A DNA stretch of 64,000 nt from Alphaproteobacteria bacterium (lineage in GTDB: Bacteria > Pseudomonadota > Alphaproteobacteria > Micavibrionales > Micavibrionaceae), in the NCBI GenBank assembly GCA_002401695.1, contig NVTV01000003.1, positions 62,001 to 126,000 on the forward strand, given 5' to 3'. The notes below the pieces were generated by a model. The model saw only the letters and a program-made list of their open reading frames with translations. It was not told the origin of the DNA and made no database searches. This document shows, one piece after another, positions 44,101 to 52,428 of the stretch; the stretch's first letter is position 1, and each line of letters opens with the position of its first letter. The position numbers were made by a program, and so were the translations under genes.

Positions 44101-45065
44101 CAGAAAATCTTTTCCGCGTCGATATAGCCGCCATTTAAGGCCGAAGAAAAATCCATTGCTTTTTTGCCTTCAGGCTGAATTTTTGTCAGCTTCAACACTG
44201 TTTTCTGACCACAAAGAATCAAGCCATCCTTATTCAAGACCGCACCAGGGAACAGCCCCTCTGCACAGAATGCCCCTGCATAATTCGGGTAATCAACATC
44301 TGCAAGATCGGCCTCTAAGATCTTAAAACGTTTGCCTTGTATCTCCGCCCAAACACCCGGCCAAGGGTTTAAAGCTCTGATCTGCCTATCGATCTGCAGC
44401 GCGCTTTGCTCCCAATTAACAACCCCGTCCGATTTTTTGAGTAAGTGTGCATAAGTGGCCAGTGCATCATCTTGTTTTTCCGCAGATAAAGAACCCTCCG
44501 TAACAAGGCGCGCCAAAACATCCAGCATCAAATCTGCGCCCATATCCGCCAACGCATCATGCAGTATTGCCGCCGTCATATCCGCGCCTAACAAAATTTC
44601 AGACATGGCAATCATATCACCGGTATCCAGCCCCTTATCCATTTGCATGATGGTAATGCCGGAGGCTTCATCGCCCTCCCAAATTGCACGTTGGATAGGA
44701 GACGCACCGCGATGACGCGGCAACAGTGACCCATGAATATTCAAACACCCATGTTTCGGCGCGTTTAATATTTCAAGCGGAAGCAACAAGCCATACGCCG
44801 CCACAATCGCAATATCGGCTTTATGAGCAGCGAACTGCTCTTGCGCGTCTGCGTCTTTTAAAGATTTTGGTGTAAAAACGGGAATACCGTGTGTCTCGGC
44901 CAATTCATGGACAGGCGATTTTTGCACCTTATGACCGCGCCCTTTTGGACGGGGAGGCTGTGAATACACACATACAATATCATGATCGCTGCCCACAAGT
45001 GCGCGCAAGGCATGCGCCGCAAAATCAGGTGTCCCCATAAAAGCGATACGAAGTTTTTCGCTCAT
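44100..45065 (-). CDS. fmt: Methionyl-tRNA formyltransferase
   Basis: Formylates initiator Met-tRNA with 10-formyl-THF. The catalytic signature is NIHGSLLPRHRGASPIQRA with the following D in MDKGLDTGDM. C-terminal OB-like domain with LNPWPGVWAE. ATG at 45065 has GGAGG at eight bases, better than the GTG at 45071. Length 321 residues. Directly after def, its functional partner. Confidence 0.96.
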   Translation of the reverse strand: MSEKLRIAFMGTPDFAAHALRALVGSDHDIVCVYSQPPRPKGRGHKVQKSPVHELAETHGIPVFTPKSLKDADAQEQFAAHKADIAIVAAYGLLLPLEILNAPKHGCLNIHGSLLPRHRGASPIQRAIWEGDEASGITIMQMDKGLDTGDMIAMSEILLGADMTAAILHDALADMGADLMLDVLARLVTEGSLSAEKQDDALATYAHLLKKSDGVVNWEQSALQIDRQIRALNPWPGVWAEIQGKRFKILEADLADVDYPNYAGAFCAEGLFPGAVLNKDGLILCGQKTVLKLTKIQPEGKKAMDFSSALNGGYIDAEKIF

Positions 45066-45077
45066 ATGCACTACCTC

Positions 45078-45599
45078 CTAGAGTAAGTTTTGCTTCTTTA
45101 ATTTATCGACTTTTTTCAAAATCATATTACGTTTTAGGCTCGACAAATAATCAATAAATAGAACGCCGTTTAAATGGTCAATTTCATGCTGCACGCAATG
45201 GGACAGCAGGCCTTCGGCTTCCAGCTCTGCTTCCTTACCATGGTAATCCAAATATTTCACACGCACAATTGCCGGACGCTCTATATCTGCATATTGCATG
45301 GGTATAGAAAGGCAGCCCTCTTCGCGCACGCTCATGTCTTCAGACTCGTAAATGATCTCGGGGTTGACCATACAAATCGGGCTAGGATCTTCCTCATCTT
45401 CGCGCGAGGATAAATCCATCACCAGCACACGGTTCAACATATTCACCTGATTGGCCGCAAGCCCGATCCCCGGCGCATCATACATCGCCTGTAACATGCC
45501 ATCCATTTGCATGCGCACGGAATCATTCACCGTATCAACAGGTTGCGCAGTGGTCTTTAGCGCGGCGTGGGGCACTGTAATAATTTTATAAGCTGTCAT
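45078..45599 (-). CDS. def: Peptide deformylase
   Basis: Removes the formyl group from nascent proteins. The three family motifs are complete: GIGLAANQV, EEGCLSIP (metal Cys) and HEIDHLNG (metal His and catalytic Glu). Length 173 residues. Twelve bases upstream of fmt. Confidence 0.97.
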   Translation of the reverse strand: MTAYKIITVPHAALKTTAQPVDTVNDSVRMQMDGMLQAMYDAPGIGLAANQVNMLNRVLVMDLSSREDEEDPSPICMVNPEIIYESEDMSVREEGCLSIPMQYADIERPAIVRVKYLDYHGKEAELEAEGLLSHCVQHEIDHLNGVLFIDYLSSLKRNMILKKVDKLKKQNLL

Positions 45600-45631
45600 A
45601 GGTAAAGTGATAAGTGGTTTTTATTGATAGA

Positions 45632-46999
45632 TCAAGCACGCTTTTTCTCTGGCGCATCTTCGTCCAGAAGGTTTCTTGCACCTTTACCAAGCAACGGTAC
45701 CTCCACATCCAGTAATTCCGACGGTAAAGATTTTGAGGTTTTCGCGCCCAGTGCCTTCAGCTTTTCCGTGCGCCCCAGAATAGTACCGCGCCCCTCAGAC
45801 AGCTTATTCATCGCTGCATCATAAGTTTTTTGCGCTGTACCCATTTGCACACCCAATTTACTCATATCCTCAACAAAACCGCATACTTTCTCGTAAAGTT
45901 GCCCGCCTTGCTTGGCGATTTCCTGTGCATTTTTATTCTGTAATTCCAAACGCCAAACCGATGCCACCGTGCGTAGCGTCGCAAATAATGTGGTTGGACA
46001 GACGAGAATCACCTTCTTACCCCACGCATAGCTTTGCAGCTCTCGATCTTCTTGAACCGCCAGAACATAGGCCGCCTCAATCGGGATAAACATCAAGACA
46101 AAATCAGGAGTCCCCAATTTATCTGTATCTTGATAACGGCGTTGCTCCAGATCCACGATATGTTTTTTGACGGATGCCAAGAATTGTTTCAGATGAAGGG
46201 GGCGCGCCTCCTCACTTTCCTCGGAAAAGAAGCGTTCATAATGCGTCAAAGATACTTTGGAATCGATAATAACATGTTTATTTTCCGGCAAATTCACAAT
46301 CACATCCGGTTTTTGCAACGCGCCTTCCATATCCCGTAAATTCATACCGCCACCCTGCACAGAATAATCATCACCTTTGCGTAAACCTGAATCTTCGAGA
46401 ATTTTTTCCAAAACAATTTCACCCCAATCACCTTGCGCTTTACTGTCGCCTTTTAATGCATTGGCAAGCCCCTCTGCTTGCAGAGTGATGCGTTCATTGG
46501 ATTCCACTATATTTTTGATTTGCTCTTTTAAAGAAAACTGCTCCCTCGCTTGCACGCCGAATGAATCGTTGATCTTTTTCTCGAACTCACCGATTTTTTC
46601 CTTCAAAGGATTAAGCAACTCATTCAGGCTGTCTTGAGATTGCGTTTTAAATTTTTGGTTCTTTTCATCAAAAATCTTATGCGACAAATTTTCAAAGCGT
46701 TGGATAGAGGTCTCTTCCATCTTCTTAAAGTCTGCTTTGCTTTGCTCTATCTGGCGCAGGTTGGCTTCATTTTCCGCTTCTTGGCGCACGGCATTTTCTC
46801 TGGAATCCTGAAGGTCGCCGAGTAGTGTTTTATTTTCTTGCCCCAGCGTATCAGCCATATCCTTATATTGCGCCGCACGTGCCTCCAACGTTGCCAGAGC
46901 GGAGGACATCTTTTGCCGCGCAAACATAACGCCAACCGCGCCCAATGCCGCGCCAAGTAAACAACCCAATCCAATATAAACTATTGCGTCTAACGTCAT
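45632..46999 (-). CDS. rmuC: RmuC-family DNA recombination protein
   Basis: An N-terminal membrane helix (AIVYIGLGCLLGAALGAVGVM) is followed by a long coiled coil (residues ~25-170) and the RmuC nuclease-like domain (KGDSKAQGDWGEIVLEKILE, PDVIVNLPENKHVIIDSKVSL, FVLMFIPIEAAY). The family is linked to limiting recombination at inverted repeats in E. coli; the biochemistry is not settled. The ATG at 46999 gives 455 residues. Divergent from the pilin-like gene. Confidence 0.92.
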   Translation of the reverse strand: MTLDAIVYIGLGCLLGAALGAVGVMFARQKMSSALATLEARAAQYKDMADTLGQENKTLLGDLQDSRENAVRQEAENEANLRQIEQSKADFKKMEETSIQRFENLSHKIFDEKNQKFKTQSQDSLNELLNPLKEKIGEFEKKINDSFGVQAREQFSLKEQIKNIVESNERITLQAEGLANALKGDSKAQGDWGEIVLEKILEDSGLRKGDDYSVQGGGMNLRDMEGALQKPDVIVNLPENKHVIIDSKVSLTHYERFFSEESEEARPLHLKQFLASVKKHIVDLEQRRYQDTDKLGTPDFVLMFIPIEAAYVLAVQEDRELQSYAWGKKVILVCPTTLFATLRTVASVWRLELQNKNAQEIAKQGGQLYEKVCGFVEDMSKLGVQMGTAQKTYDAAMNKLSEGRGTILGRTEKLKALGAKTSKSLPSELLDVEVPLLGKGARNLLDEDAPEKKRA

Positions 47000-47081
47000 C
47001 TTTGATAGCCTTGTGTCAAGAAAAGTGATTCTCTCTACCCTAAAGGAAGAGGAATTAAAAAGAAACAAAAAGAGAACATTT

Positions 47082-47759
47082 ATGCGCAGAAAAACAGTAT
47101 ATCACGCCACAGAAAATGGTAATGCACTGGTTTATGTTCTGATTGCTATTGTTCTGTTCGCTGCGCTTAGCTTTACCTTATCGCGTAATATGAGTGGTTC
47201 TAATACCAAGGAAATTGATGCGGCGCGCGCCGAACTTTACGCGGTAGAACTGATTGCCTATAGCGCGCAAGTCAAATCGGTTATTGACCAAATGACCTTT
47301 ACCGGAACACGAATTAACACGCTGGATTTTACAAAACCCGGTGAGGCAGGCTTTAACACCAGCCCACACATCCATAAGATCTTTCACCCGCAAGGTGGCG
47401 GCTTAACCTCTGCAAACCTGTCGGCACGAATTATCAAGGAAGTCTCGACAAACCCTGAAGCAGGCTGGTATCTGGGGCTGTTTAATAATGTTGAATGGAC
47501 GAAAGGCACAGGTACGGATGTTATCCTCACCGCCCATCAAATTTCAAAAGCCGTCTGTCTGGCCATTAACGACAAGATTACAAACTCCACCACTATTCCC
47601 GCAATTTCTGGTGATTTAGAAGATTATTTGGTTGATACAGGAACGAATAATGAATTCATGGCAGCGTCTTGCGCGGACTGCGAGGGATATGTTGCCCTGT
47701 GTGTCAGTAATAATACGGCGAGCACTTACAGCTTCTATACCATTATTATCGACCGTTAA
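47082..47759 (+). CDS. Pilin-like single-helix exported protein (paralog A)
   Basis: A short basic leader ends in ENG|NALVYVLIAIVLFAALSF, like a class III or pseudopilin start but without the usual Glu at +5. The extracellular part (~180 residues) has the motif HKIFHPQGGGL and two Cys pairs near the end (SCADCEG, ALC). The protein at 60976-61686 shares the helix sequence LIA..LFAALSF, FHP.GGG and overall length. No database family recognised. The start at 47082 is chosen for the short leader; a TTG/GTG-type longer frame from 47013 exists. It lies between rmuC and engB. Confidence 0.62.
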   Translation: MRRKTVYHATENGNALVYVLIAIVLFAALSFTLSRNMSGSNTKEIDAARAELYAVELIAYSAQVKSVIDQMTFTGTRINTLDFTKPGEAGFNTSPHIHKIFHPQGGGLTSANLSARIIKEVSTNPEAGWYLGLFNNVEWTKGTGTDVILTAHQISKAVCLAINDKITNSTTIPAISGDLEDYLVDTGTNNEFMAASCADCEGYVALCVSNNTASTYSFYTIIIDR

Positions 47760-47760
47760 A

Positions 47761-48402
47761 TCAGGCTTCGCTATAGCTGTTAATCACCGCGCGCAGTTCG
47801 GGAATACCTGTGCCTTTGATACTGCTGGTATAGAGGATTTTAGGATAAGCAGCGGCATGTTCTTTTAAGGTCAGTAAAATCTTTGCGATGGTTTTTTCCA
47901 AGTCCTGAGTCTTCACCTTATCAACCTTGGTTAAGACAATACGGTAGGAAACAGCGGAGCTGTCTAGCATCTCCATAAGTTCTATATCCGTGGGTTTCAA
48001 GCCATGACGACCATCCACAAGAATAAATACGCACCGTAGCGTTGGCCTACCTCTAAGATAGGCAAAAATCAAGCTCGTCCATGCTTTGATCTTTTCTTTG
48101 GATACCTTCGCATAGCCATAGCCCGGCATATCAACCATATAGAGGCGCTCACCAAGATTAAAGTAATTCAGCTCCTGCGTACGGCCGGGGGTATTTGATG
48201 TGCGCGCCAATGTGTTGCGCCCCGTCAAAGCATTCACCAAGGATGACTTACCAACATTCGAGCGTCCCGCAAAGGCAATCTCGGGCAGCTCAGCATCAGG
48301 CAATTGCGCCAAACCCACAACGCCAAGCATAAAATCGCATGGCCCTGCAAAGATTTTACGCGCCGTTTCCACCTGATTTTTTGAGAATTCTTCATCCATC
48401 AT
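47761..48402 (-). CDS. engB: Ribosome biogenesis GTP-binding protein EngB (YihA/YsxC)
   Basis: GTPase needed for 50S maturation. G1 GRSNVGKSSLVNAL, G2 region TSNTPGRTQ, G3 VDMPGYG, G4 TKVDK. Length 213 residues. Starts six bases after the end of yidC on the same strand. Confidence 0.95.
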   Translation of the reverse strand: MMDEEFSKNQVETARKIFAGPCDFMLGVVGLAQLPDAELPEIAFAGRSNVGKSSLVNALTGRNTLARTSNTPGRTQELNYFNLGERLYMVDMPGYGYAKVSKEKIKAWTSLIFAYLRGRPTLRCVFILVDGRHGLKPTDIELMEMLDSSAVSYRIVLTKVDKVKTQDLEKTIAKILLTLKEHAAAYPKILYTSSIKGTGIPELRAVINSYSEA

Positions 48403-48408
48403 AGCGCG

Positions 48409-50334
48409 CTATTTCTTCTTTTTCTTCTGTGTTTTCTTTTTAGGCTTTGGTGGCTTAATATCAGGGACTACTTCTATCTCTGCATCTTCATCACCAAACA
48501 AGGCTTTTTCTGCCTCTTGCTCCGCCATATCAATCAACGGATGGACATCAGGCCCTTCCTCAACTTGCGTTTCCAAGGTCTGTTCAAATTTATCCTTGTT
48601 AAAGAAGTAAACAGGCACGCCCATAGAGCGCATAATGAGAGATTGCTGAATAATGCCCAAAACCGCACTAAACGTCCAGTAGATCACCAGACCTGAGGCA
48701 AACTTCGCCATAATAAATGTGATGAAAAACGGGAAGAATATCATCATATCACGCTGCATTTTATCTTGCGGCGGCGGGTTTAGCTGTTTTTGCATCATCG
48801 TGGCCAGTAACATCAAACAAGGCCACGCACCAATCATCAAAAACTCAGGCACACCCCAAGGAAACAAGCCAAACAGGTTAAAGACCGTTGTTGGATCACG
48901 CGCGGACAAATCTTCGATCCAGCCAAAGAACGGCGCATGGCGAATTTCGATCGTTGAAAACAACACTTTATAAAAAGCAAAGAAAATCGGAATCTGCGCA
49001 ATCATCGGCAAACAACCCGACATCGGGTTCACACCCTCTTTTTTATACAGCTCCACAATTGCAGCCTGCAATTTTTCTTTATCATCACCACACTGTGCGC
49101 GCAGTTCAGTAATTTGCGGCGTAATCACCTTCATCTTTGCAAAGGATCGGTAAGAGACACGCGTTAACGGGAAAACCGCGCTACGCACAATAATTGTGAG
49201 CACAATAATCGCAACGCCCATATTACCAAAAAGCAAACCTAAATAATGCAGAGCCAAGAAGAACGGATACGTCAAAAACCAAAACCACCCGAAATCAACA
49301 GCCAAGTCCAGATTATCAATACCTAGCTTTTCTTGATATGCCTTCAATGTCAGAACTTTTTTAACACCGGCATACATATGATAGGAATTTTCGGTCATGC
49401 CACCAGCAGACAATATATGCGGCGCACCGGTAAAGTCAGTTTGATATCTGTTGCGCTTTTTAGTTACCGGATCAGGCGTATATTTAAACCTGTATTTAGA
49501 AAGCGTGTCTTGCGCAGGCATAAGCGCAGCTAACCAATATTTATCCGAAATACCGATCCAACCACGCTGTGCTTCGATCCGCTTATCCGGCTCACTCACC
49601 ATCGCAGCGTAATACATTTTTTCCAGCGCACCGTCGATAAAGCCCATAGGCCCCTCATGGGATATCCATGTACGATGATAATCCTTAGGTATATCTGTTT
49701 GCGAAATCAAAGCGTAGGGATACAAGGTCACATCTCTGCCGGACTGATTATAGACCTTTTGTGTAATTGTAAAAAGATACTCATTATCCAGCGCAATAAC
49801 ACGTTCAAAACGTAAGCCCTGCTCATTATTCCAAACCAATGTAATCGGCGCACCAGGTGTTAGAACCTGACTATTTCCCTGCACCTGCCAAAGCGTCGAT
49901 GCACCAGGAAGGTCTACGTTCTTATCACTTGTGACCCAGCCATAATCCACATAGCGTGCGGTTTCAGTCTTGCGCGGCGTAAATAACGTAACATGCTCTT
50001 TTTTCTCAAGCGTTTTATGATATAGGCTCAGGCTCAAATCATCGATTTTACCGCCTTTTAAGGATATCGTGCCAAACACTTCACCATTATCAAAAGAAAT
50101 ACGCGGCGTTTGGGATAAGGCCTCTTCACGAGACACCAACTGAACAGGCTCTAATAATTGAGGATCTTCAACAATCAATTCTATGCGCGCTTCTTTTGCC
50201 GCTTTTAATGCTTTTGCTTGAGGGCCGAGAATATATGTCTCATATAAAAACCAGATAATGAGGGATAAAACCCCAAAGATAATCAGATTACGCATATCTT
50301 CAGGATGCATACCATCTTGGTTATTATTATTCAT
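48409..50334 (-). CDS. yidC: Membrane protein insertase YidC
   Basis: Inserts and folds inner-membrane proteins with or without SecYEG. The N-terminal helix is followed by the large periplasmic beta-domain (to ~residue 330), then the conserved five-helix core with FGNMGVAIIVLTIIVRSAVFPLT, GCLPMIAQIPIFFAFYKVLF and LVIYWTFSAVLGIIQQ. Length 641 residues, with a Lys-rich tail (KPKKKTQKKKKK) that can touch the ribosome. Overlaps yidD by eight bases. Confidence 0.96.
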   Translation of the reverse strand: MNNNNQDGMHPEDMRNLIIFGVLSLIIWFLYETYILGPQAKALKAAKEARIELIVEDPQLLEPVQLVSREEALSQTPRISFDNGEVFGTISLKGGKIDDLSLSLYHKTLEKKEHVTLFTPRKTETARYVDYGWVTSDKNVDLPGASTLWQVQGNSQVLTPGAPITLVWNNEQGLRFERVIALDNEYLFTITQKVYNQSGRDVTLYPYALISQTDIPKDYHRTWISHEGPMGFIDGALEKMYYAAMVSEPDKRIEAQRGWIGISDKYWLAALMPAQDTLSKYRFKYTPDPVTKKRNRYQTDFTGAPHILSAGGMTENSYHMYAGVKKVLTLKAYQEKLGIDNLDLAVDFGWFWFLTYPFFLALHYLGLLFGNMGVAIIVLTIIVRSAVFPLTRVSYRSFAKMKVITPQITELRAQCGDDKEKLQAAIVELYKKEGVNPMSGCLPMIAQIPIFFAFYKVLFSTIEIRHAPFFGWIEDLSARDPTTVFNLFGLFPWGVPEFLMIGAWPCLMLLATMMQKQLNPPPQDKMQRDMMIFFPFFITFIMAKFASGLVIYWTFSAVLGIIQQSLIMRSMGVPVYFFNKDKFEQTLETQVEEGPDVHPLIDMAEQEAEKALFGDEDAEIEVVPDIKPPKPKKKTQKKKKK

Positions 50335-50647
50335 TGTTAGAGCCTTCTATAATCTTGTTTTTTGTCCCTGATAATTCCGCTTCTTTTATGCAGGTGCAGC
50401 GTTTATACCCCAAGATTTCCTTCCACGCAAACCGTTCTGGAACAGGATCATCAAAATTCCGCTTACTCCACGGATGACAACAAATTATTCTAAAAAATAT
50501 TAAGTAAACGCCTTTTAAAAACCCATGATTTTCAAGGGCTTGGTGTGCATAGGCAGAACACGTCGGTGTAAACCTGCAATTCCGCCCCAAAAAGGGAGAA
50601 ACCAAAAAAGAATAAGCCTTGATGAAATATTGGAGGAGTTTTGCCAT
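50327..50647 (-). CDS. yidD: Membrane protein insertion efficiency factor YidD
   Basis: Small amphipathic protein that aids YidC. Signature FLGRNCRFTPTCSAYAHQAL and CHPWSKRNFDDPVP. Length 106 residues, with a C-terminal extension beyond the usual ~80. Starts adjacent to the rnpA stop and overlaps yidC. Confidence 0.95.
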   Translation of the reverse strand: MAKLLQYFIKAYSFLVSPFLGRNCRFTPTCSAYAHQALENHGFLKGVYLIFFRIICCHPWSKRNFDDPVPERFAWKEILGYKRCTCIKEAELSGTKNKIIEGSNNE

Positions 50648-51022
50648 TTACTTTTCCTGAATTCGGGCAAATCCACTTTTACGGAGACACCATTTCAAAT
50701 CATTAACCAAATCGTCATAAGATCGCATCGCAGTTAATTTTCGTCCTACCAATATATAATCATGCTTATCCAAAGCATAATGCGGCAAGACATCTGCAGC
50801 AACGCTGCGCAAGCGACGTTTAATACGATTGCGTTTAACGGCTGATTTATCAATTTTTTTGGTAACGGTATATCCGGTTCGGATATACCCAAGATCATTT
50901 TGACGTATTTGAAGGGTAAGGCCGTGTGAGACCCACTTTTTCCCTTTACCCTGCACGGTCAAAAAATCAGAACGAGCCGTCAGCATTTTAATCGCTGTCA
51001 GCTCCTCTTTACGTGTATGCAT
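50648..51022 (-). CDS. rnpA: Ribonuclease P protein component
   Basis: Protein subunit of RNase P for tRNA 5' maturation. The conserved basic motif is KSAVKRNRIKRRLRS and RSDFLTVQGKGKKWVS is at the N-terminus. Length 124 residues. Eight bases after rpmH, the classical pairing. Confidence 0.94.
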   Translation of the reverse strand: MHTRKEELTAIKMLTARSDFLTVQGKGKKWVSHGLTLQIRQNDLGYIRTGYTVTKKIDKSAVKRNRIKRRLRSVAADVLPHYALDKHDYILVGRKLTAMRSYDDLVNDLKWCLRKSGFARIQEK

Positions 51023-51030
51023 GGTGATTA

Positions 51031-51171
51031 CTAAGCGCTCAGGCGCTTACGTCCTTTTGAACGACGACGTGCAAGAATGGCACGACCACCTCTATCAGCC
51101 ATACGAGAACGGAAACCATGACGACGTGCGCGAACAAGGCGGCTTGGTTGAAATGTGCGTTTCTGATGCAT
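51031..51171 (-). CDS. rpmH: 50S ribosomal protein L34
   Basis: A 46-residue frame reads [20 protein letters not shown] in its first half and [12 protein letters not shown] at the end, the signature of L34. Start ATG (complement of 51169-51171) has AGAGG about eight bases upstream. It was found by reading, being too short for standard length cut-offs. It heads the rpmH-rnpA-yidD-yidC-engB operon; in many bacteria this cluster is close to dnaA or the origin. Confidence 0.95.
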   Translation of the reverse strand: MHQKRTFQPSRLVRARRHGFRSRMADRGGRAILARRRSKGRKRLSA

Positions 51172-51343
51172 TATTATTACCTCTTCAGTCAATGCGCCCC
51201 AAGACAATATCAGGGCTGCAATAAATTCTATTCTTTATCAAGAATGCGCGTTTATAACCAGTTATACACGCCATGTCAAACTAATAGAGACATGTTGGAC
51301 GCAAAAATATTCAGTCAAGACTGCGTATTGCGGCACAAAAGCA

Positions 51344-51373
51344 AAAAAGGCCACAATAATTGCACCCTTTTTC
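51344..51373 (-). terminator. Terminator after the unknown gene at 51400-52020
   Basis: On the minus strand AAAAAGG (51372-51366) pairs with CCTTTTTT (51350-51343), giving a hairpin followed directly by T residues. Confidence 0.5.
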
Positions 51374-51399
51374 AAAAAATAAACTTGGATATAAAGGAT

Positions 51400-52020
51400 C
51401 TAAGCGATCGGTTTATCAAGTTTTGATGTCAAATCACCTGCAATCGGCTCATCATTCAACATTTCGATCATCCCGCCGGGCTGAACCGAAAAATTTGCGA
51501 TAAACAAAGCATTTGAGTAGAATACAACCGCGTCACACAAAAAGTGCCCCTGATCATTCATGCCCTCAAAGCTTGCCGGACGAATAGTCCCTTCAATAAC
51601 AGATTTTGTCGTCGCATCCATATCCTGCGGTAGATTTGCATCCGACATATCCTCTGCAACATAAAACGGTCCTTCATCACCACGAACGAAGAAACAGAAG
51701 AAACGTAAATAATCGAGGACATTATCATCGTTAATCTTAACCGGCGCTTTACTGTTCACCTCATGAATTGGTGGAGACGTTCCATTCAGACGGAAAAGAT
51801 TTCCCTGATCCGTTAGATAATAAATTGTCATTTTTTTATTGACCCAATTCGGATCTTGAACACGAATCAACGCAACACTATCGTAGAATGGCAACGTGCG
51901 CCAAGCGACCTGTGTACTGTTGGGGGAGGTACGATACTTACCATCAATTGGATTTATTTGATCCAAAAACCCTGCAAGCTCTTCGCCTTCGACAGCGTTC
52001 CAATTATTATCATTATACAT
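51400..52020 (-). CDS. Protein of unknown function, beta-rich
   Basis: No family recognised. Two hundred and six residues, acidic, without signal peptide or membrane span. Predicted strands alternate with loops (MTIYYLTDQGNLFRLNG, YLRFFCFFVRGDEGPFYVAE, DAVVFYSNALFIANFSV). A single gene with its own terminator, divergent from the TpsB-like gene; a 408-base AT-rich gap separates the two. Confidence 0.6.
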   Translation of the reverse strand: MYNDNNWNAVEGEELAGFLDQINPIDGKYRTSPNSTQVAWRTLPFYDSVALIRVQDPNWVNKKMTIYYLTDQGNLFRLNGTSPPIHEVNSKAPVKINDDNVLDYLRFFCFFVRGDEGPFYVAEDMSDANLPQDMDATTKSVIEGTIRPASFEGMNDQGHFLCDAVVFYSNALFIANFSVQPGGMIEMLNDEPIAGDLTSKLDKPIA

Positions 52021-52428
52021 ATTTAATACCCTAAACTCTTATTGACCTAATGTCGATCGGCTTCATTTTGACAGAAAATTGCGCGAGTGCAACCCCTTAC
52101 TTATTCAAAAAATATTATTTCGTATCATATATGCTTCACAACAAAACAGACATAAAACGCAACTGTGGGCGGTTCCCACGCTCCATATTTATAGAAAAAA
52201 CTTTAATGAAGCATTAAAAATATAATTTACCCTCCACAGAAAAACAACTAAAACTCCACATAATTGAAATTAAATATTTACATTTCAACCTCATACGCGC
52301 TAAAACACTTGCAAGTTTATAGAAAAAAGATATCATTCTGAACGCGCTTTACATGTTTAAAGCCTTATTTTTGTTTAAGTCTGATTTCCAACAACCAATT
52401 TATTTTATAGGTTAGGGTATTCCTTATT
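52021..52428. other. AT-rich divergent intergenic region
   Basis: No gene was found. It contains a small hairpin (GTGGG-CGGTT-CCCAC near 52166) and a promoter-like TTGCAA (52309-52314), 16 bases, TATCAT (52331-52336) facing the TpsB gene. The length and AT content suggest regulated divergent promoters. Confidence 0.45.
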